The notes beneath the pieces are model-generated. The model was given only the letters and a program-made list of their open reading frames with translations, was not told the origin of the DNA and made no database searches. Shown here piece after piece: positions 1 through 9,067 of a stretch of DNA of 64,000 bases (its first letter is position 1; each line of letters begins with the position of its first letter). The stretch lies in assembly GCF_002261475.1 (NCBI RefSeq), contig NZ_NEVN01000005.1, positions 286,417-350,416 on the forward strand. Direction: 5' to 3'. The position numbers were made by a program, and so were the translations under genes. Origin of the DNA: Bordetella genomosp. 5 (lineage in GTDB: Bacteria > Pseudomonadota > Gammaproteobacteria > Burkholderiales > Burkholderiaceae_B).

Positions 1-1027
1 GGCGGCGCTCCTGTTCGTAGGCGCGGGCATAGCGCAGCGAGGCCCCGATCTGCGCGGCGGCCAGATCCAGAAAGTGTGCGTATTCGTGGGTGTAGAGCCG
101 CAGCGGGTTCAGTCCCACGACCAGCACGAAGGCGGGCTCGTCTTCGCTGGTGGCCCGAATCGGCAGCAGGGCCGCCTGCTTCGGCGGCCGCTCCCAGATG
201 TTGGCGGGCAGGGCGCCGGGAAAGCGGGTGTCGAGCTGGTCCACCAGAATGGGTTCGCCGCGGCGCAGCGCCTCGGCGCAGGGCCAGACCGCTTCGGCCA
301 GCGCGAGGCGGGCGGGGGCGAGCGCCGAGTCCGGTTGCGCACCGCACAGTGCCGTCAGCTCCGCCCCGTTGCTTTGGGGTTCGATGGCATAGATCAGGCC
401 GAAGACGATATCCTGCGGATTGACGGCGAAGGCTTCGCCGCTCAGGCGGCAGGCATCGCGCCAGTCGGCGGCCTGCGGCATGACGGTGGCCAGCTCGCGC
501 AGCAGCTTGAGCTGGCGGTCGCCCACCACGCGCCGGGTGTCGTCGCTATTGGCGCAGATGATGCCGCCGATCGAGCCATCGTCATTCGGCAGCGGCGTAA
601 ACGAAAACGTGTAGTACGTTTCCTCGGGATAGCCGTTGCGCTCCATGATGAGGAGCTTCTCTTCTTCGTACGTGCCTTCGGCCCGCGTCACCGCCGTATG
701 CAGCAGCGGCTCCATGTAGTGCCAGATTTCGTGCCAGACCTCGCGCGTGGGCTGCGCCATGGCGGCCGGATGCCGTGCACCGAGAATCGACTGATAGGGA
801 TCGTTGTACAGAAAATGGAAGTCCTCGCCCCATGCGATATAGATGGGTTGCCGCGAGGTCAGCATGATGCGAACCGCGGTCTTGAGGCTTTGCGGCCAGC
901 CCGCCGGATCGCCCAGCCGGGTGCCGCGCCAGTCGTGCGCGCGAAGCAGGGCACCGGCCTCGCCGCCCCCCGCAAGAAAGGCCCGCGGGTCCGCGCCAGC
1001 TGCGGCGACGGTGAGGGTATCGGGCAC
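1..1027 (-). CDS. PAS-type sensor histidine kinase, N-terminal part (cut by window edge)
   Basis: The reading frame starts at a GTG at 1027, preceded by AAGGAG six bases upstream, and stays open to the left edge, so about 342 N-terminal residues are visible. Around residues 30-160 it has the block typical of large PAS hybrid kinases (DWRGTRLGDPAGWPQSL, then QPIYIAWGEDFHFLYNDPY and ERNGYPEETYYTFSF). Residues 170-340 look like a GAF-type sensory domain. The kinase core would lie beyond the edge and is not seen. Proteins with this start usually continue into more PAS domains, HisKA/HATPase and often a receiver domain; that is family knowledge, not visible here. The ligand is unknown. No transmembrane segment is visible, so the sensor is probably cytoplasmic. 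Confidence 0.8.
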   Translation of the reverse strand, partial: MPDTLTVAAAGADPRAFLAGGGEAGALLRAHDWRGTRLGDPAGWPQSLKTAVRIMLTSRQPIYIAWGEDFHFLYNDPYQSILGARHPAAMAQPTREVWHEIWHYMEPLLHTAVTRAEGTYEEEKLLIMERNGYPEETYYTFSFTPLPNDDGSIGGIICANSDDTRRVVGDRQLKLLRELATVMPQAADWRDACRLSGEAFAVNPQDIVFGLIYAIEPQSNGAELTALCGAQPDSALAPARLALAEAVWPCAEALRRGEPILVDQLDTRFPGALPANIWERPPKQAALLPIRATSEDEPAFVLVVGLNPLRLYTHEYAHFLDLAAAQIGASLRYARAYEQERR

Positions 1028-1125
1028 GTACGACTCCTTGATGCAACGGGATGGCTGAGGGGACGATGACAGCGGCGCAGCCGAATCATAGAACCCTACT
1101 GACATCCCTGACCAGATCACAGAAA

Positions 1126-1161
1126 CCGCCGACGACATTAAGTATCCAGTCGTGTCGGCGG
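1126..1161. terminator. Possible stem-loop after the diheme cytochrome gene
   Basis: CCGCCGAC (1126-1133) and GTCGGCGG (1154-1161) form a perfect 8 bp inverted repeat just past the stop codon of the minus-strand cytochrome gene. It lacks a clear T-run, so it is a weak terminator candidate. Confidence 0.35.
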
Positions 1162-1164
1162 TGC

Positions 1165-2004
1165 TCACTCTTTGTCCAGCGTTCCCAGAAAGGCCGCCAT
1201 GTCGCGCGCATCCTGTTCCGACACGTCCAGGTCGGGCATGGCGGTGCCCGGCGCGTGGCGGCCCGGATCGCGCAGCCACGCCGCCATGGTCTCGGGGGTG
1301 TTCGGCAGCGTACCGGCAATCAACGGCCGGTTGGCCATGCCCGCCAGCGACGGCCCGACGTCGTACTGCGCGCCGACGACGCCCGGGATCGCATGACAGG
1401 TGGCGCACAGATATTGATGCATGGCGTCCCGGCCGGCGCGCAGATCGGCGGGCCGCTCCGCGGGCGGGTCGGCCGCCGGCACCGGCCTGGCGGCGCGCGC
1501 CTGCTTGCGGTAGTCCGCCGGCGAGAGCTCGGGCAGCGTGCCCATGAAAGCCACCACGTCCCAGATCTGCTCGTCCTCGAGCCGGTACCGCCAGGCCGGC
1601 ATGCCGGTCATCTTGATGCCGTTGCGGATGACCCAGAACATTTCCGGTGCCGGCCAGGTGCGTGGCGTCTGGGCCAGCGCGGCCGGCGCCGGATTCAAAC
1701 CGAGCGCGAACGGCTGCGGCGCCACGCCCGGCGCACCGTGGCACTGAACGCAATGCTGTTGATACAGCGCGAGCCCGCGTTGTACCCGGCCCGGATCATC
1801 GAGCGGCGGGGCTTCGATGCCGGCGGCGCGGACGGTGATGGCCCGCTTCAAGGCCACATCCAGCACTCGGTGCACCGGCGCGGTGTGCTGGCCGGTGGCG
1901 CTGATGTCGTAAACGCCGAAATAAATGGCGGCGGCGCCGCCCAGGCCGGCGAGCAGGCCGGCGCTGGCGAGCGTGAGCAGAACGATGCGCAGAGTCTTGG
2001 ACAT
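1165..2004 (-). CDS. Membrane-anchored diheme cytochrome c
   Basis: 279 residues starting at MSKTLRIV; an upstream in-frame GTG exists but has no good ribosome site. An N-terminal hydrophobic segment (residues 6-28) acts as signal or anchor. Two CxxCH haem c sites are visible, CVQCH at 85-89 and CATCH at 200-204, each in a separate cytochrome c domain with a later Met as likely sixth ligand (GMPAW; AMPDL). The gene follows a second cytochrome c gene by 7 bases, and the pair diverges from the cytochrome oxidase genes. It probably feeds electrons to that oxidase, but this is inferred from position only. Confidence 0.85.
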   Translation of the reverse strand: MSKTLRIVLLTLASAGLLAGLGGAAAIYFGVYDISATGQHTAPVHRVLDVALKRAITVRAAGIEAPPLDDPGRVQRGLALYQQHCVQCHGAPGVAPQPFALGLNPAPAALAQTPRTWPAPEMFWVIRNGIKMTGMPAWRYRLEDEQIWDVVAFMGTLPELSPADYRKQARAARPVPAADPPAERPADLRAGRDAMHQYLCATCHAIPGVVGAQYDVGPSLAGMANRPLIAGTLPNTPETMAAWLRDPGRHAPGTAMPDLDVSEQDARDMAAFLGTLDKE

Positions 2005-2011
2005 GGGCGCC

Positions 2012-2449
2012 TCAGTCCTGTGCCAGCAGGTAGGCGGCGATGTCGGCGGCATCGCGCCGGTCCAGGCCGTGGGAGGGCATCGCGGTCCGCGGGTCGATGG
2101 CCGGCGGGTCGATCAACCAGCGCACGAGGTTGTCGGGCGTGTTGGGCAGCTTGCCGCCGATGTAGGTTCGCTGAGACAGGCCCTCGAGCGTGGGGCCGAC
2201 CTGCGCCGTGGGCGACCGCAGGCCGGGCACGCTGTGACAGGCGGCGCAGCCCAGCTCGGCGATGCGCGCGCGGCCGCGGGTCGCGTCGGCGGCGGGCAGG
2301 GCGCTGGCCGACGGGGCGGCTGCCAGGGGTTCGGCCGGATCGCCACAACCGGCCAGGGCCAGCAACAGTGCCGGCAGCAGCCCGAGGCGCGCCGGCGGCG
2401 AGGGTCGACGGAGAGCCCGAAGGCCGCCGGAGCGAGGACTGACAGGCAC
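2012..2449 (-). CDS. Cytochrome c lipoprotein
   Basis: A small monohaem cytochrome c of about 145 residues. I placed the start at a GTG at 2449 behind AAAGGA; the frame stays open to 2551 with further GTG/ATG codons, so the start is uncertain. A hydrophobic stretch ends in LALAGC, a lipobox, so it should be a lipid-anchored periplasmic protein. The haem site is CAACH, followed by a Met ligand candidate in TAMPSHGL. It is the first gene of a two-cytochrome operon divergent from the oxidase genes, and it shares the TYIGGKLPNTP-type motif with its downstream neighbour, which suggests a duplicated c domain. Confidence 0.8.
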   Translation of the reverse strand: MPVSPRSGGLRALRRPSPPARLGLLPALLLALAGCGDPAEPLAAAPSASALPAADATRGRARIAELGCAACHSVPGLRSPTAQVGPTLEGLSQRTYIGGKLPNTPDNLVRWLIDPPAIDPRTAMPSHGLDRRDAADIAAYLLAQD

Positions 2450-2592
2450 GAAGCGGAATCCTTTGAGGCGTGGCGCGGGTTGGCGGGCCGGCGCGGCCCG
2501 GGGAGCTCGCGCGGTCGGGGCTGGAACGCCACGTGCTGATGAGCGCGCCAACCTGTCTGATCCCAGCCAGCAAGCCGCATGCCAAAGGAGAA

Positions 2593-3597
2593 ATGACTAT
2601 CGCCCCGCCGCTTGTGCGTTCCTGTCCCTGGCTGGCCTCGATACCGGCCACCGTGTGGGCCACCGATGTCCGGGCCAACGACCAGTCCGCGCTCGCGCCG
2701 AAGGGCGAGGCCGCCGCCCGCATCGCCGAGATGGCCTGGGTGATGACGATCGGCGCGACGCTCATCTTTCTGCTGGTGGCCGTGCTGCTGTGTCTGGCCA
2801 TCTGGGGCCCGGCCGCGGCACGCCGCAGGATCCGGCATCGCGCGCTGATCATCGGCGCCGGCGTGGCGTTTCCCACGGTCGTGCTGACCGCGCTGCTGGT
2901 CTACACCCTCGGGCCCGACCTGCATGAGCCCCGCGAGGAGGACACGCTCCACGTGGAAGTCACCGGCGAAATGTGGTGGTGGCGCGTGCGCTATCACGAC
3001 GCGCGGGGCGGCCTGTTGTTCGAGACGGCCAACGACATCCGTATTCCTGCCGGCGTGCCCGTGGTGTTTACCCTGAAGGCGGCCGACGTGATTCACAGCT
3101 TCTGGGTGCCCAGCCTGGGCGGCAAACGCGACATGGTGCCGGGCCACGTGAACCGGCTGCGGCTGCGTGCCGACGCGCCGGGGGTCTATCAGGGCCAGTG
3201 CGCCGAGTACTGCGGGGCCCAGCACGCACGCATGCGGCTGGAGGTGCACGCGCTCGAAGCGGGCGCCTTCGAGGCCTGGATCGATGCACAGCAGCGGCCG
3301 GCACGCGAGCCCGATACCGCGCTGCTGCGCCAGGGCCGCGAGCGCTTCCTGGTCTCGTGCGCCGAGTGCCACACCGTGCGCGGCACGGCGGCGGCGGGCA
3401 CCTCCGGCCCGGATCTGACCCATCTGGCCGACCGCCGCACGCTTGGCGCCGGTCTACTGCCCAACAATATCGGCACGCTCGCCGGCTGGATCGCCGCGAG
3501 CCAACAGCTCAAGCCCGGCAACTTCATGCCGTCCTTCGACACCTTCAGCGGCGCGGAGCTGCGCGCCCTGGCCGCCTACCTGGACAGTCTCGAGTGA
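2593..3597 (+). CDS. Cytochrome c oxidase subunit II with fused cytochrome c domain
   Basis: 334 residues from an ATG behind AAAGGAG; the spacing is tight, and an ATG at 2539 is an alternative. Two membrane helices (about 47-71 and 84-106) precede a cupredoxin domain with the full CuA set: H168, C203, E205, C207, H211 and M214. A C-terminal cytochrome c domain carries CAECH at 256-260. This is the caa3 type of oxidase, in which the fused haem c passes electrons to CuA. The next gene starts inside the stop codon (GTGA overlap), so the two subunits are translationally coupled. Confidence 0.93.
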   Translation: MTIAPPLVRSCPWLASIPATVWATDVRANDQSALAPKGEAAARIAEMAWVMTIGATLIFLLVAVLLCLAIWGPAAARRRIRHRALIIGAGVAFPTVVLTALLVYTLGPDLHEPREEDTLHVEVTGEMWWWRVRYHDARGGLLFETANDIRIPAGVPVVFTLKAADVIHSFWVPSLGGKRDMVPGHVNRLRLRADAPGVYQGQCAEYCGAQHARMRLEVHALEAGAFEAWIDAQQRPAREPDTALLRQGRERFLVSCAECHTVRGTAAAGTSGPDLTHLADRRTLGAGLLPNNIGTLAGWIAASQQLKPGNFMPSFDTFSGAELRALAAYLDSLE

Positions 3598-6149
3598 CCT
3601 CTATTCCTCAGAATCACGCCGCGCACGCCGCGCACGGCCAGCTGCCCGATCCGGCGCCCCGGCCGGACGGCGAGTACGAGCAACTGGCCCGCGTCTGGGC
3701 GCGGCCCAAGGGTTGGCGGATCTTCTCCGACGTCAACAACACCACCATCGGCCTGCTGTATATCGGCACGGCGCTGCTGTTTTTCATCCTGGCCGGCATT
3801 CTCGCGCTGCTGATGCGGGCGCAGCTGGCGCTGCCCGATAGCGGCCTGATCGGCCACGAGCTCTACAACCAGCTCTTCACCATGCACGGCACGGTGATGA
3901 TGTTTCTGTTCGCCGTCCCGGCCGTCGAGGCGGTGGCCGTGCTGTTGCTGCCCAATATGCTCGGGGCCCGCGATCTGCCGTTCCCGCGGCTGTCCGCCTA
4001 TGCCTATTGGGCCTATGCGATCGGCGGGCTGGTGTTCTTCTGCAGCCTGTTCGTCGGCCTCGCGCCGGACGGCGGCTGGTTCATGTACCCGCCGCTCACC
4101 AGCTCGACGTATTCGCCGGCGGTCAACGCGGACCTCTGGCTGCTCGGCATCGGCTTCATCGAGATTTCGGCCATCGCCGGCGCGATCGAGCTGGCGGTCG
4201 GCATCCTGCGCACCCGCGCGCCGGGCATGACGCTCGAGAAGATGCCGATCTACGCCTGGGTCATGCTGGTGTTCTGCGGCATGGTGCTCATCGCCTTTCC
4301 CGCGGTGATCGTGGCCACGCTGCTGCTGGAAATGGAGCGCGCCTTCGGCATGCCGTTCTTCATGGTGGAGAAGGGCGGCGACCCGCTGTTGTGGCAGCAT
4401 CTGTTCTGGTTCTTCGGCCATCCCGAGGTCTACATCATCTTCCTGCCGGCGGCGGGCATGGTGTCGATGATGATCCCCGCGCTTGCCGGGGTGCCGCTGG
4501 TCGGCGACCGGCTGGTGGTGATGGCGGTCGTGGGCACGGGCTTCGTGAGCTTCGGTCTCTGGGTGCATCACATGTTCGCGACCGGGATTCCCGCGCTGTC
4601 GCTGAGCTTCGCCTCGGCGGCGAGCATGGCGGTGGCGGTGCCGACCGCGATTCAGGTGTTCGCGTGGATCGCGACGCTGGCGGCGGCCACGCGCCTGCGC
4701 CCGATCAAGACGCCCATGCTGTTCATTCTGGGCTTCTTCTTCGTGTTCGTGATGGGCGGGCTGACGGGGGTGATGGTCGCCGTCATTCCGTTCGATCTAC
4801 AGGCCCACGACAGCTATTTCGTGGTCGCGCATCTGCACTATGTGCTGTTCGGCGGCATGGTGCTGCCGCTGTTCGCGGCCTTCTATTACTGGACGCCCTT
4901 CGTGAGCCGCCGCGCGCTGTCCGAGCGCATGGGCCGTTGGGCGTTCTGGCTGATGTTCATCGGCTTCAACGTCAGCTTCTTCCCGATGCATTTCACCGGG
5001 CTGGCCGGCATGCCGCGGCGCGTCTACACCTACGCGGAGAGCCAGGGCTGGACGGAACTCAATCTGGTGTCGACCGGCGGCGCGTTGCTGATCGCGGCCG
5101 GCGTGCTGGTGTTCCTGATCGACCTCGCGCGCAACTTCCGCCCGTCGGTCGATGACAATGCCGGCAATGTATGGGGCGCGGGCACGCTGGAGTGGCTGCC
5201 CAATGGCCAGTATGGTGTGCGCAGCGTGCCGGTGGTGCGCAGCCGCGAACCGCTGTGGGATCAGCCGGGGCTGGCCGAGGAGGTCGAAGCCGGCCGCTAC
5301 TATCTGCCCGGCGCGCCGACGGGCCGACGCGCCACGCTGGTGACGAGCGCGGTCGACGCGCGGCCGGAGTATGTGCTCGAGTTGCCGGGGCCCGGCTGGA
5401 AGCCCATGCTCGCCGCGATCGGCACGGCCGGCTTCTTCCTGCTGCTGACCTTCAAACTGATCGTGCCGGCGGCGCTGTTCGGCCTGCTGGCGATCGTCAT
5501 GATCTGGGCCTGGGTCTGGCGCGCCGAGCCCGGGCCGGACGGGCGAGTGGTGGATGTCGGGGGCGGTCTGCGCCTGCCGGTCTCGTGCACCGGGCCGCGC
5601 TCCCATGCCTGGTGGGCGATGGTGATGCTGCTGGTCGTGTGCGCCAGCATTTTTGGTGCGTTGATCTTTACCTATCTCTTTCTGTGGACGACCTCGCCGC
5701 CCGGATGGGCCGATCTGGCGCGCCTGCCCGGCGGCTGGCGGCCGTGGCTGGCCGGCGGCCTGGCGCTCGCCTGCTGCGCCTTGCTCGAGTGGGCCGGCGC
5801 ACGCTTGCGGCGCGGCGCACAGACCGGCGTGCGGATCGGCGTGCCGCTGGCGGCGCTGTGCCTGGGCCTGTCGGCCGGGGTGGAAGTCGAGGGCCATTGG
5901 CGCGCCGGGCTGCGTCCGCAGGACTCGGCGTATGCCGCCGCCGTCTATGCGCTGGCGGGCGTCCAGGCCGTGTTCGCGGGCATCACCGCCATGATGGCGG
6001 CGTTCGCCGTGGCGCGCTCCTGGGCCGGCGTGCTCACCGAGGGCCGGCGCGCCAGCTTCGACAGCCTGCGGCTTTATGCCGCGTACAGCGCGGCCCAGGC
6101 CATCGTGGCGCTGACGCTGGTGCACGGCTTTGCCCGGTGGGTGGGCTGA
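3594..6149 (+). CDS. Cytochrome c oxidase subunits I and III fused
   Basis: 851 residues from a GTG that overlaps the subunit II stop. The first 500 or so residues are subunit I: haem ligand H98 (TMHGT), the CuB/tyrosine motif WQHLFWFFGHPEVY near 266-280, the HHMF pair, and HDSYFVVAHLHY near 404. From about residue 595 the protein continues into a subunit III-like helical region with HAWWAMVMLL near 670. The frame is continuous, so this is a real fusion, as known from some caa3 oxidases. It pumps protons while reducing oxygen in the inner membrane. No oxidase assembly gene (ctaB, ctaG) lies beside it. Confidence 0.93.
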   Translation: MTSIPQNHAAHAAHGQLPDPAPRPDGEYEQLARVWARPKGWRIFSDVNNTTIGLLYIGTALLFFILAGILALLMRAQLALPDSGLIGHELYNQLFTMHGTVMMFLFAVPAVEAVAVLLLPNMLGARDLPFPRLSAYAYWAYAIGGLVFFCSLFVGLAPDGGWFMYPPLTSSTYSPAVNADLWLLGIGFIEISAIAGAIELAVGILRTRAPGMTLEKMPIYAWVMLVFCGMVLIAFPAVIVATLLLEMERAFGMPFFMVEKGGDPLLWQHLFWFFGHPEVYIIFLPAAGMVSMMIPALAGVPLVGDRLVVMAVVGTGFVSFGLWVHHMFATGIPALSLSFASAASMAVAVPTAIQVFAWIATLAAATRLRPIKTPMLFILGFFFVFVMGGLTGVMVAVIPFDLQAHDSYFVVAHLHYVLFGGMVLPLFAAFYYWTPFVSRRALSERMGRWAFWLMFIGFNVSFFPMHFTGLAGMPRRVYTYAESQGWTELNLVSTGGALLIAAGVLVFLIDLARNFRPSVDDNAGNVWGAGTLEWLPNGQYGVRSVPVVRSREPLWDQPGLAEEVEAGRYYLPGAPTGRRATLVTSAVDARPEYVLELPGPGWKPMLAAIGTAGFFLLLTFKLIVPAALFGLLAIVMIWAWVWRAEPGPDGRVVDVGGGLRLPVSCTGPRSHAWWAMVMLLVVCASIFGALIFTYLFLWTTSPPGWADLARLPGGWRPWLAGGLALACCALLEWAGARLRRGAQTGVRIGVPLAALCLGLSAGVEVEGHWRAGLRPQDSAYAAAVYALAGVQAVFAGITAMMAAFAVARSWAGVLTEGRRASFDSLRLYAAYSAAQAIVALTLVHGFARWVG

Positions 6150-6151
6150 CC

Positions 6152-6496
6152 ATGGCCCTGTCCTCGTCCACCCGCGCCACCCTGGCCACGCTGTTCGCGC
6201 CCACGCTGTGGTTCGTGCATTTCCTTGCGGTGTACATCATCAATGCGCTGGGTTGCGCGCGGGGGCAGTGGCAGACGCCCTGGCTCGGCCTGCCCGCGTC
6301 GTCGTGGATCATCGTGGTGGTCAGCGTGCTCTCGCTGGCGGCGATCGCACTCGTCTGGTATCGGCAATCGACGCGCGGACCGCAAGAGGGCAGCCTTCGG
6401 TTCCTGCTGTGGCTGACCGGCGCGCTGTCGCTCCTGTCCGCACTGGCGATCGTGTGGGAGACAATACCGGTATTGATGGTGCCGGCATGCGGCTGA
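6152..6496 (+). CDS. Small membrane protein of the oxidase operon
   Basis: 114 residues, beginning 2 bases after the oxidase I-III gene. Three hydrophobic helices are visible (about 14-34, 50-70 and 86-108). The function is not recognised; small multi-helix proteins often close caa3 oxidase operons, where they may be subunit IV-like or help assembly. The role is inferred from position only. Confidence 0.65.
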   Translation: MALSSSTRATLATLFAPTLWFVHFLAVYIINALGCARGQWQTPWLGLPASSWIIVVVSVLSLAAIALVWYRQSTRGPQEGSLRFLLWLTGALSLLSALAIVWETIPVLMVPACG

Positions 6497-6569
6497 TGGC
6501 ACGTAACGGAGTGCGCCGCGGCGCCCTGCGCCACTTGGGCCCGCGGCAAGACATTCAGAGGGGCGCGAT

Positions 6570-7199
6570 ATGAAACTGTTGTTGGTCGGGGCGACCGGCC
6601 TGGTCGGCAGCCACGTACTGCGCCTGGCGCTTGCCGATACGCGCATCGACGCGGTGGTGGCGCCGGTGAGAAGGGCGCTGCCCGAGCATCCCAAGCTCGA
6701 TGCGCCGCGGATCGACTACGACCACCTGCCCGCGACGGCGGCGTGGTGGCGCGCCGACGCCGTCATCTGCACGCTGGGCACGACGATCAAAAAAGCCGGG
6801 TCGCAGGCGGCGTTTCGCCGGGTCGATCACGACTACGCGCTCGAGGTCGCCCGCCACGCGCACGACGCCGGCACGCCCGTCTATGCGCTCAACTCCGCCA
6901 TGGGCGCGGATCCGGATTCACGCTTTTTTTACAACCGGGTCAAGGGCGAGCTGGAAGCGGATCTCGCGCGCGTCGGCTTCCGTTCGCTCACGTATGTGCG
7001 CCCCGGCCTGATCGGCGGCGACCGCCAGGAGCCGCGCCTGGGCGAACGGCTGGGTCTGGCGGTGCTGGGGGCGCTGGGGCCCGTGCTGCCCCGGCGCTAC
7101 CGGATCAATCCCGCCGAGCGTATCGCGGCGGCGCTGCTGGACGCGGCCGTCTCGCCACGCCCGGGCGTGCACGTCGTCGGGTCCGACCGCCTGGTCTGA
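6570..7199 (+). CDS. NAD(P)-binding Rossmann protein (HTATIP2/epimerase-like)
   Basis: 209 residues. GATGLVGS at 7-14 is the dinucleotide-binding loop, and YNRVKGE resembles the YxxxK active-site pair of SDR-type enzymes. The overall length and the ALNSAMGAD and VRPGLIGG blocks match the short atypical SDR proteins annotated as oxidoreductases of the HTATIP2 type. The substrate is unknown. It ends 4 bases before the convergent MetC-like gene. A run of seven T in the middle is in frame and codes Phe-Phe, so the gene is intact. Confidence 0.8.
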   Translation: MKLLLVGATGLVGSHVLRLALADTRIDAVVAPVRRALPEHPKLDAPRIDYDHLPATAAWWRADAVICTLGTTIKKAGSQAAFRRVDHDYALEVARHAHDAGTPVYALNSAMGADPDSRFFYNRVKGELEADLARVGFRSLTYVRPGLIGGDRQEPRLGERLGLAVLGALGPVLPRRYRINPAERIAAALLDAAVSPRPGVHVVGSDRLV

Positions 7200-7203
7200 G
7201 CCC

Positions 7204-8364
7204 TCAGCCGCCGTCGAGGCCGGCCAAGGCCTGCCGCAGGTCGTCGATCAACTCCTGGGTCTGCTCCAGGCCGATGTTCAGGCGCACCAGCCGCCCGGCG
7301 TAATCCCGGTTCGGCCGCGCGAGCTCGGGATACGACAAGGCCAGGCTCGTCACGCCACCCCAGCTCATGCCGATCTTGAACAGCTGCAAGGCGTCGATGA
7401 ACGCGGCGACCGCGGCCTTGTCGTAGGCGTCGCGGAACAGGATGGAGAACACGCTGGCCGACCCGGTGAAGTCGCGCTTCCAGACCGCGTGGCCGGGGCA
7501 GTCGGGCAGGGCGGGGTGATACACCGCCTCGATCTGCGGCTGCTCTGCGAGCCAGCGGGCGATTTCCAGCGTGGCGCGCTCGAGGTGATCCAGACGCAGC
7601 GCCAGTGTCTGCAACCCGCGCAACGCCAGGCTGCAATCATCGGGCGAGGCGGCCATGCCCAGCTGCTGGTGCGTGTCGCCCACCCGTGTCTTGAGCTCCG
7701 CGTCGCGCACCGACACCGTGCCCAGCAGCAGGTCGCTGTGGCCGCCCACATACTTGGTCAGCGCCTGGATGCTGATGTCCACGCCGTGCGCGAAGGCGTC
7801 GAACAGCACGCCGGCCGCATAGGTGTTGTCGAGCGCGACCGTCACACCCCGGGCGCGGGCCGCGGCGCAGATCGCGGGCACGTCCTGGATCTCCATCGTG
7901 ACCGACCCCGGGCTCTCGGTCCAGATCAGCGCCGTCTCCGGGCGGATCAGTGCGTCGATGCCGGCCCCGATCAGCGGATCGTAGGCTTCGATCGTGACGT
8001 CGAAGCGGGCGAGCAGGCCGCGCGCGAGCTTGAGGTTGGGCCCATAGGCACTGTAGGGCACCAGCACATGGCAGCCCGGTTTGCACACGGACAGATAGAC
8101 CAGCGCGATGGCGGCCTGCCCACCGGGCACCACGAAGGTGTGATGCGCGCCTTCGAGCTGCGCGATGCGGGCGCCGAGTTCCAGGGTCGTGGGCGTGCCG
8201 TACACCCCGTAGGTATAGCCATGCTGGTCCTGGCGCCAGCCGTCGCGCACGTCGGCCTGGCGCTCGAACAGTACCGTAGATGCCCGGTGGGTGGGCACCG
8301 TAAGCGAGGCGAAGCCCTTGGGGGCGAGGGATTGAGGCTGGACGAGTCGCGTGCGCCAATGCAT
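7204..8364 (-). CDS. metC: Cystathionine beta-lyase-like PLP enzyme
   Basis: 386 residues from the ATG at 8364, which has GGAG six bases upstream; an ATG four codons earlier lacks a site. It belongs to the Cys/Met-metabolism PLP family, with the PLP lysine at about K204 in QALTKYVGGHSD. N-terminal LVQPQSLAPKGFASLTVPTHRASTVLF is typical of MetC-type beta-lyases, which cleave cystathionine to homocysteine, pyruvate and ammonia. Other C-S lyase roles are possible. It diverges from an Lrp/AsnC regulator, a common pairing for amino acid genes. Confidence 0.85.
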   Translation of the reverse strand: MHWRTRLVQPQSLAPKGFASLTVPTHRASTVLFERQADVRDGWRQDQHGYTYGVYGTPTTLELGARIAQLEGAHHTFVVPGGQAAIALVYLSVCKPGCHVLVPYSAYGPNLKLARGLLARFDVTIEAYDPLIGAGIDALIRPETALIWTESPGSVTMEIQDVPAICAAARARGVTVALDNTYAAGVLFDAFAHGVDISIQALTKYVGGHSDLLLGTVSVRDAELKTRVGDTHQQLGMAASPDDCSLALRGLQTLALRLDHLERATLEIARWLAEQPQIEAVYHPALPDCPGHAVWKRDFTGSASVFSILFRDAYDKAAVAAFIDALQLFKIGMSWGGVTSLALSYPELARPNRDYAGRLVRLNIGLEQTQELIDDLRQALAGLDGG

Positions 8365-8441
8365 GTGAGGCTCCATGAACGAGGTGCCCGTAATTTATTG
8401 CGCCCGGCGCGATAAGTGGATGCGATCTGTCCGATTCATAT

Positions 8442-8454
8442 GAGAAAATTTCTC
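8442..8454. promoter_or_regulatory. Candidate Lrp/AsnC operator
   Basis: GAGAAAATTTCTC is a perfect inverted repeat (6 bp arms, 1 bp spacer), AT-rich in a GC-rich genome. It lies 2 bases before the start codon of the Lrp-type gene and about 80 bases upstream of the divergent metC. AT-rich palindromes are typical Lrp/AsnC targets, so autoregulation is a fair inference. Confidence 0.45.
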
Positions 8455-8456
8455 GC

Positions 8457-8942
8457 ATGAAACCGGCCAACCTGCCTGACGACTTTGACCTGGCCCTGCT
8501 GGCCGCCTTGCAGCAGGACAACCAGCTGCCGCTGCGCGTGCTGGCCGAGCGCGTGCATCTGTCGACCGCGTCGGTCCAGCGGCGGCTGCTGCGTCTGCGC
8601 CAGGCCGGCTTCATCCAGGCCGACGCGAGCGTGATCGACCCCGAAAAGCTCGGTCAGGTCATCACCCTGATCGTCGAGGTGCACGCCGACCGCACGCAGT
8701 CGGCCGACCTCGACCGCATGAAGCAGGATTTCTCGGGGCCGCAGATTCAGCAGTGCTACTACGTGACCGGCGAGGCCGACTTCCTGCTGGTGCTCACCGT
8801 GCCGAGCATGACCGTGTTCCAGGCGCTCGCCCAGCGGCTGTTCCACGACAACCCGAACGTAAAGTGGTTTCGGACCATCGTGGTGCTGGAGCGCGTGAAG
8901 GCGACCCTGCATGTGCCGCTGCCGGGTCGCGCGCCGGGCTGA
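8457..8942 (+). CDS. Lrp/AsnC family transcriptional regulator
   Basis: 161 residues: an N-terminal winged helix-turn-helix (about 10-55, LAERVHLSTASVQRRLLRLRQAGFI) and a C-terminal RAM ligand-binding domain (about 75-150, with CYYVTGEADFLLVLTV). This is the standard length of the family. It is likely to sense an amino acid and control the divergent metC-like gene and itself. An AT-rich palindrome sits at its start codon. Confidence 0.9.
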   Translation: MKPANLPDDFDLALLAALQQDNQLPLRVLAERVHLSTASVQRRLLRLRQAGFIQADASVIDPEKLGQVITLIVEVHADRTQSADLDRMKQDFSGPQIQQCYYVTGEADFLLVLTVPSMTVFQALAQRLFHDNPNVKWFRTIVVLERVKATLHVPLPGRAPG

Positions 8943-9067
8943 ACACCGACCGGGGACGGCTGCACAGCGCCGGCCTTCCAGCGCCGAATGGGCGCTGAGG
9001 ACTTTTCCTTTATGCTGCGGCAAAAGCCCGGGCGTTCCCGTTTTTCCGCAAGGTCGGTCTCTCATTC

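Noticed and set aside
74..1069. A 331-codon plus-strand frame at the left edge.
   Set aside because: The minus strand codes a clear PAS-type sensor protein across the same bases, starting at a GTG with a good ribosome site.
6924..6930. Run of seven T as a possible slippery site.
   Set aside because: It encodes Phe-Phe in the intact frame and the protein continues normally, so no frameshift is needed.
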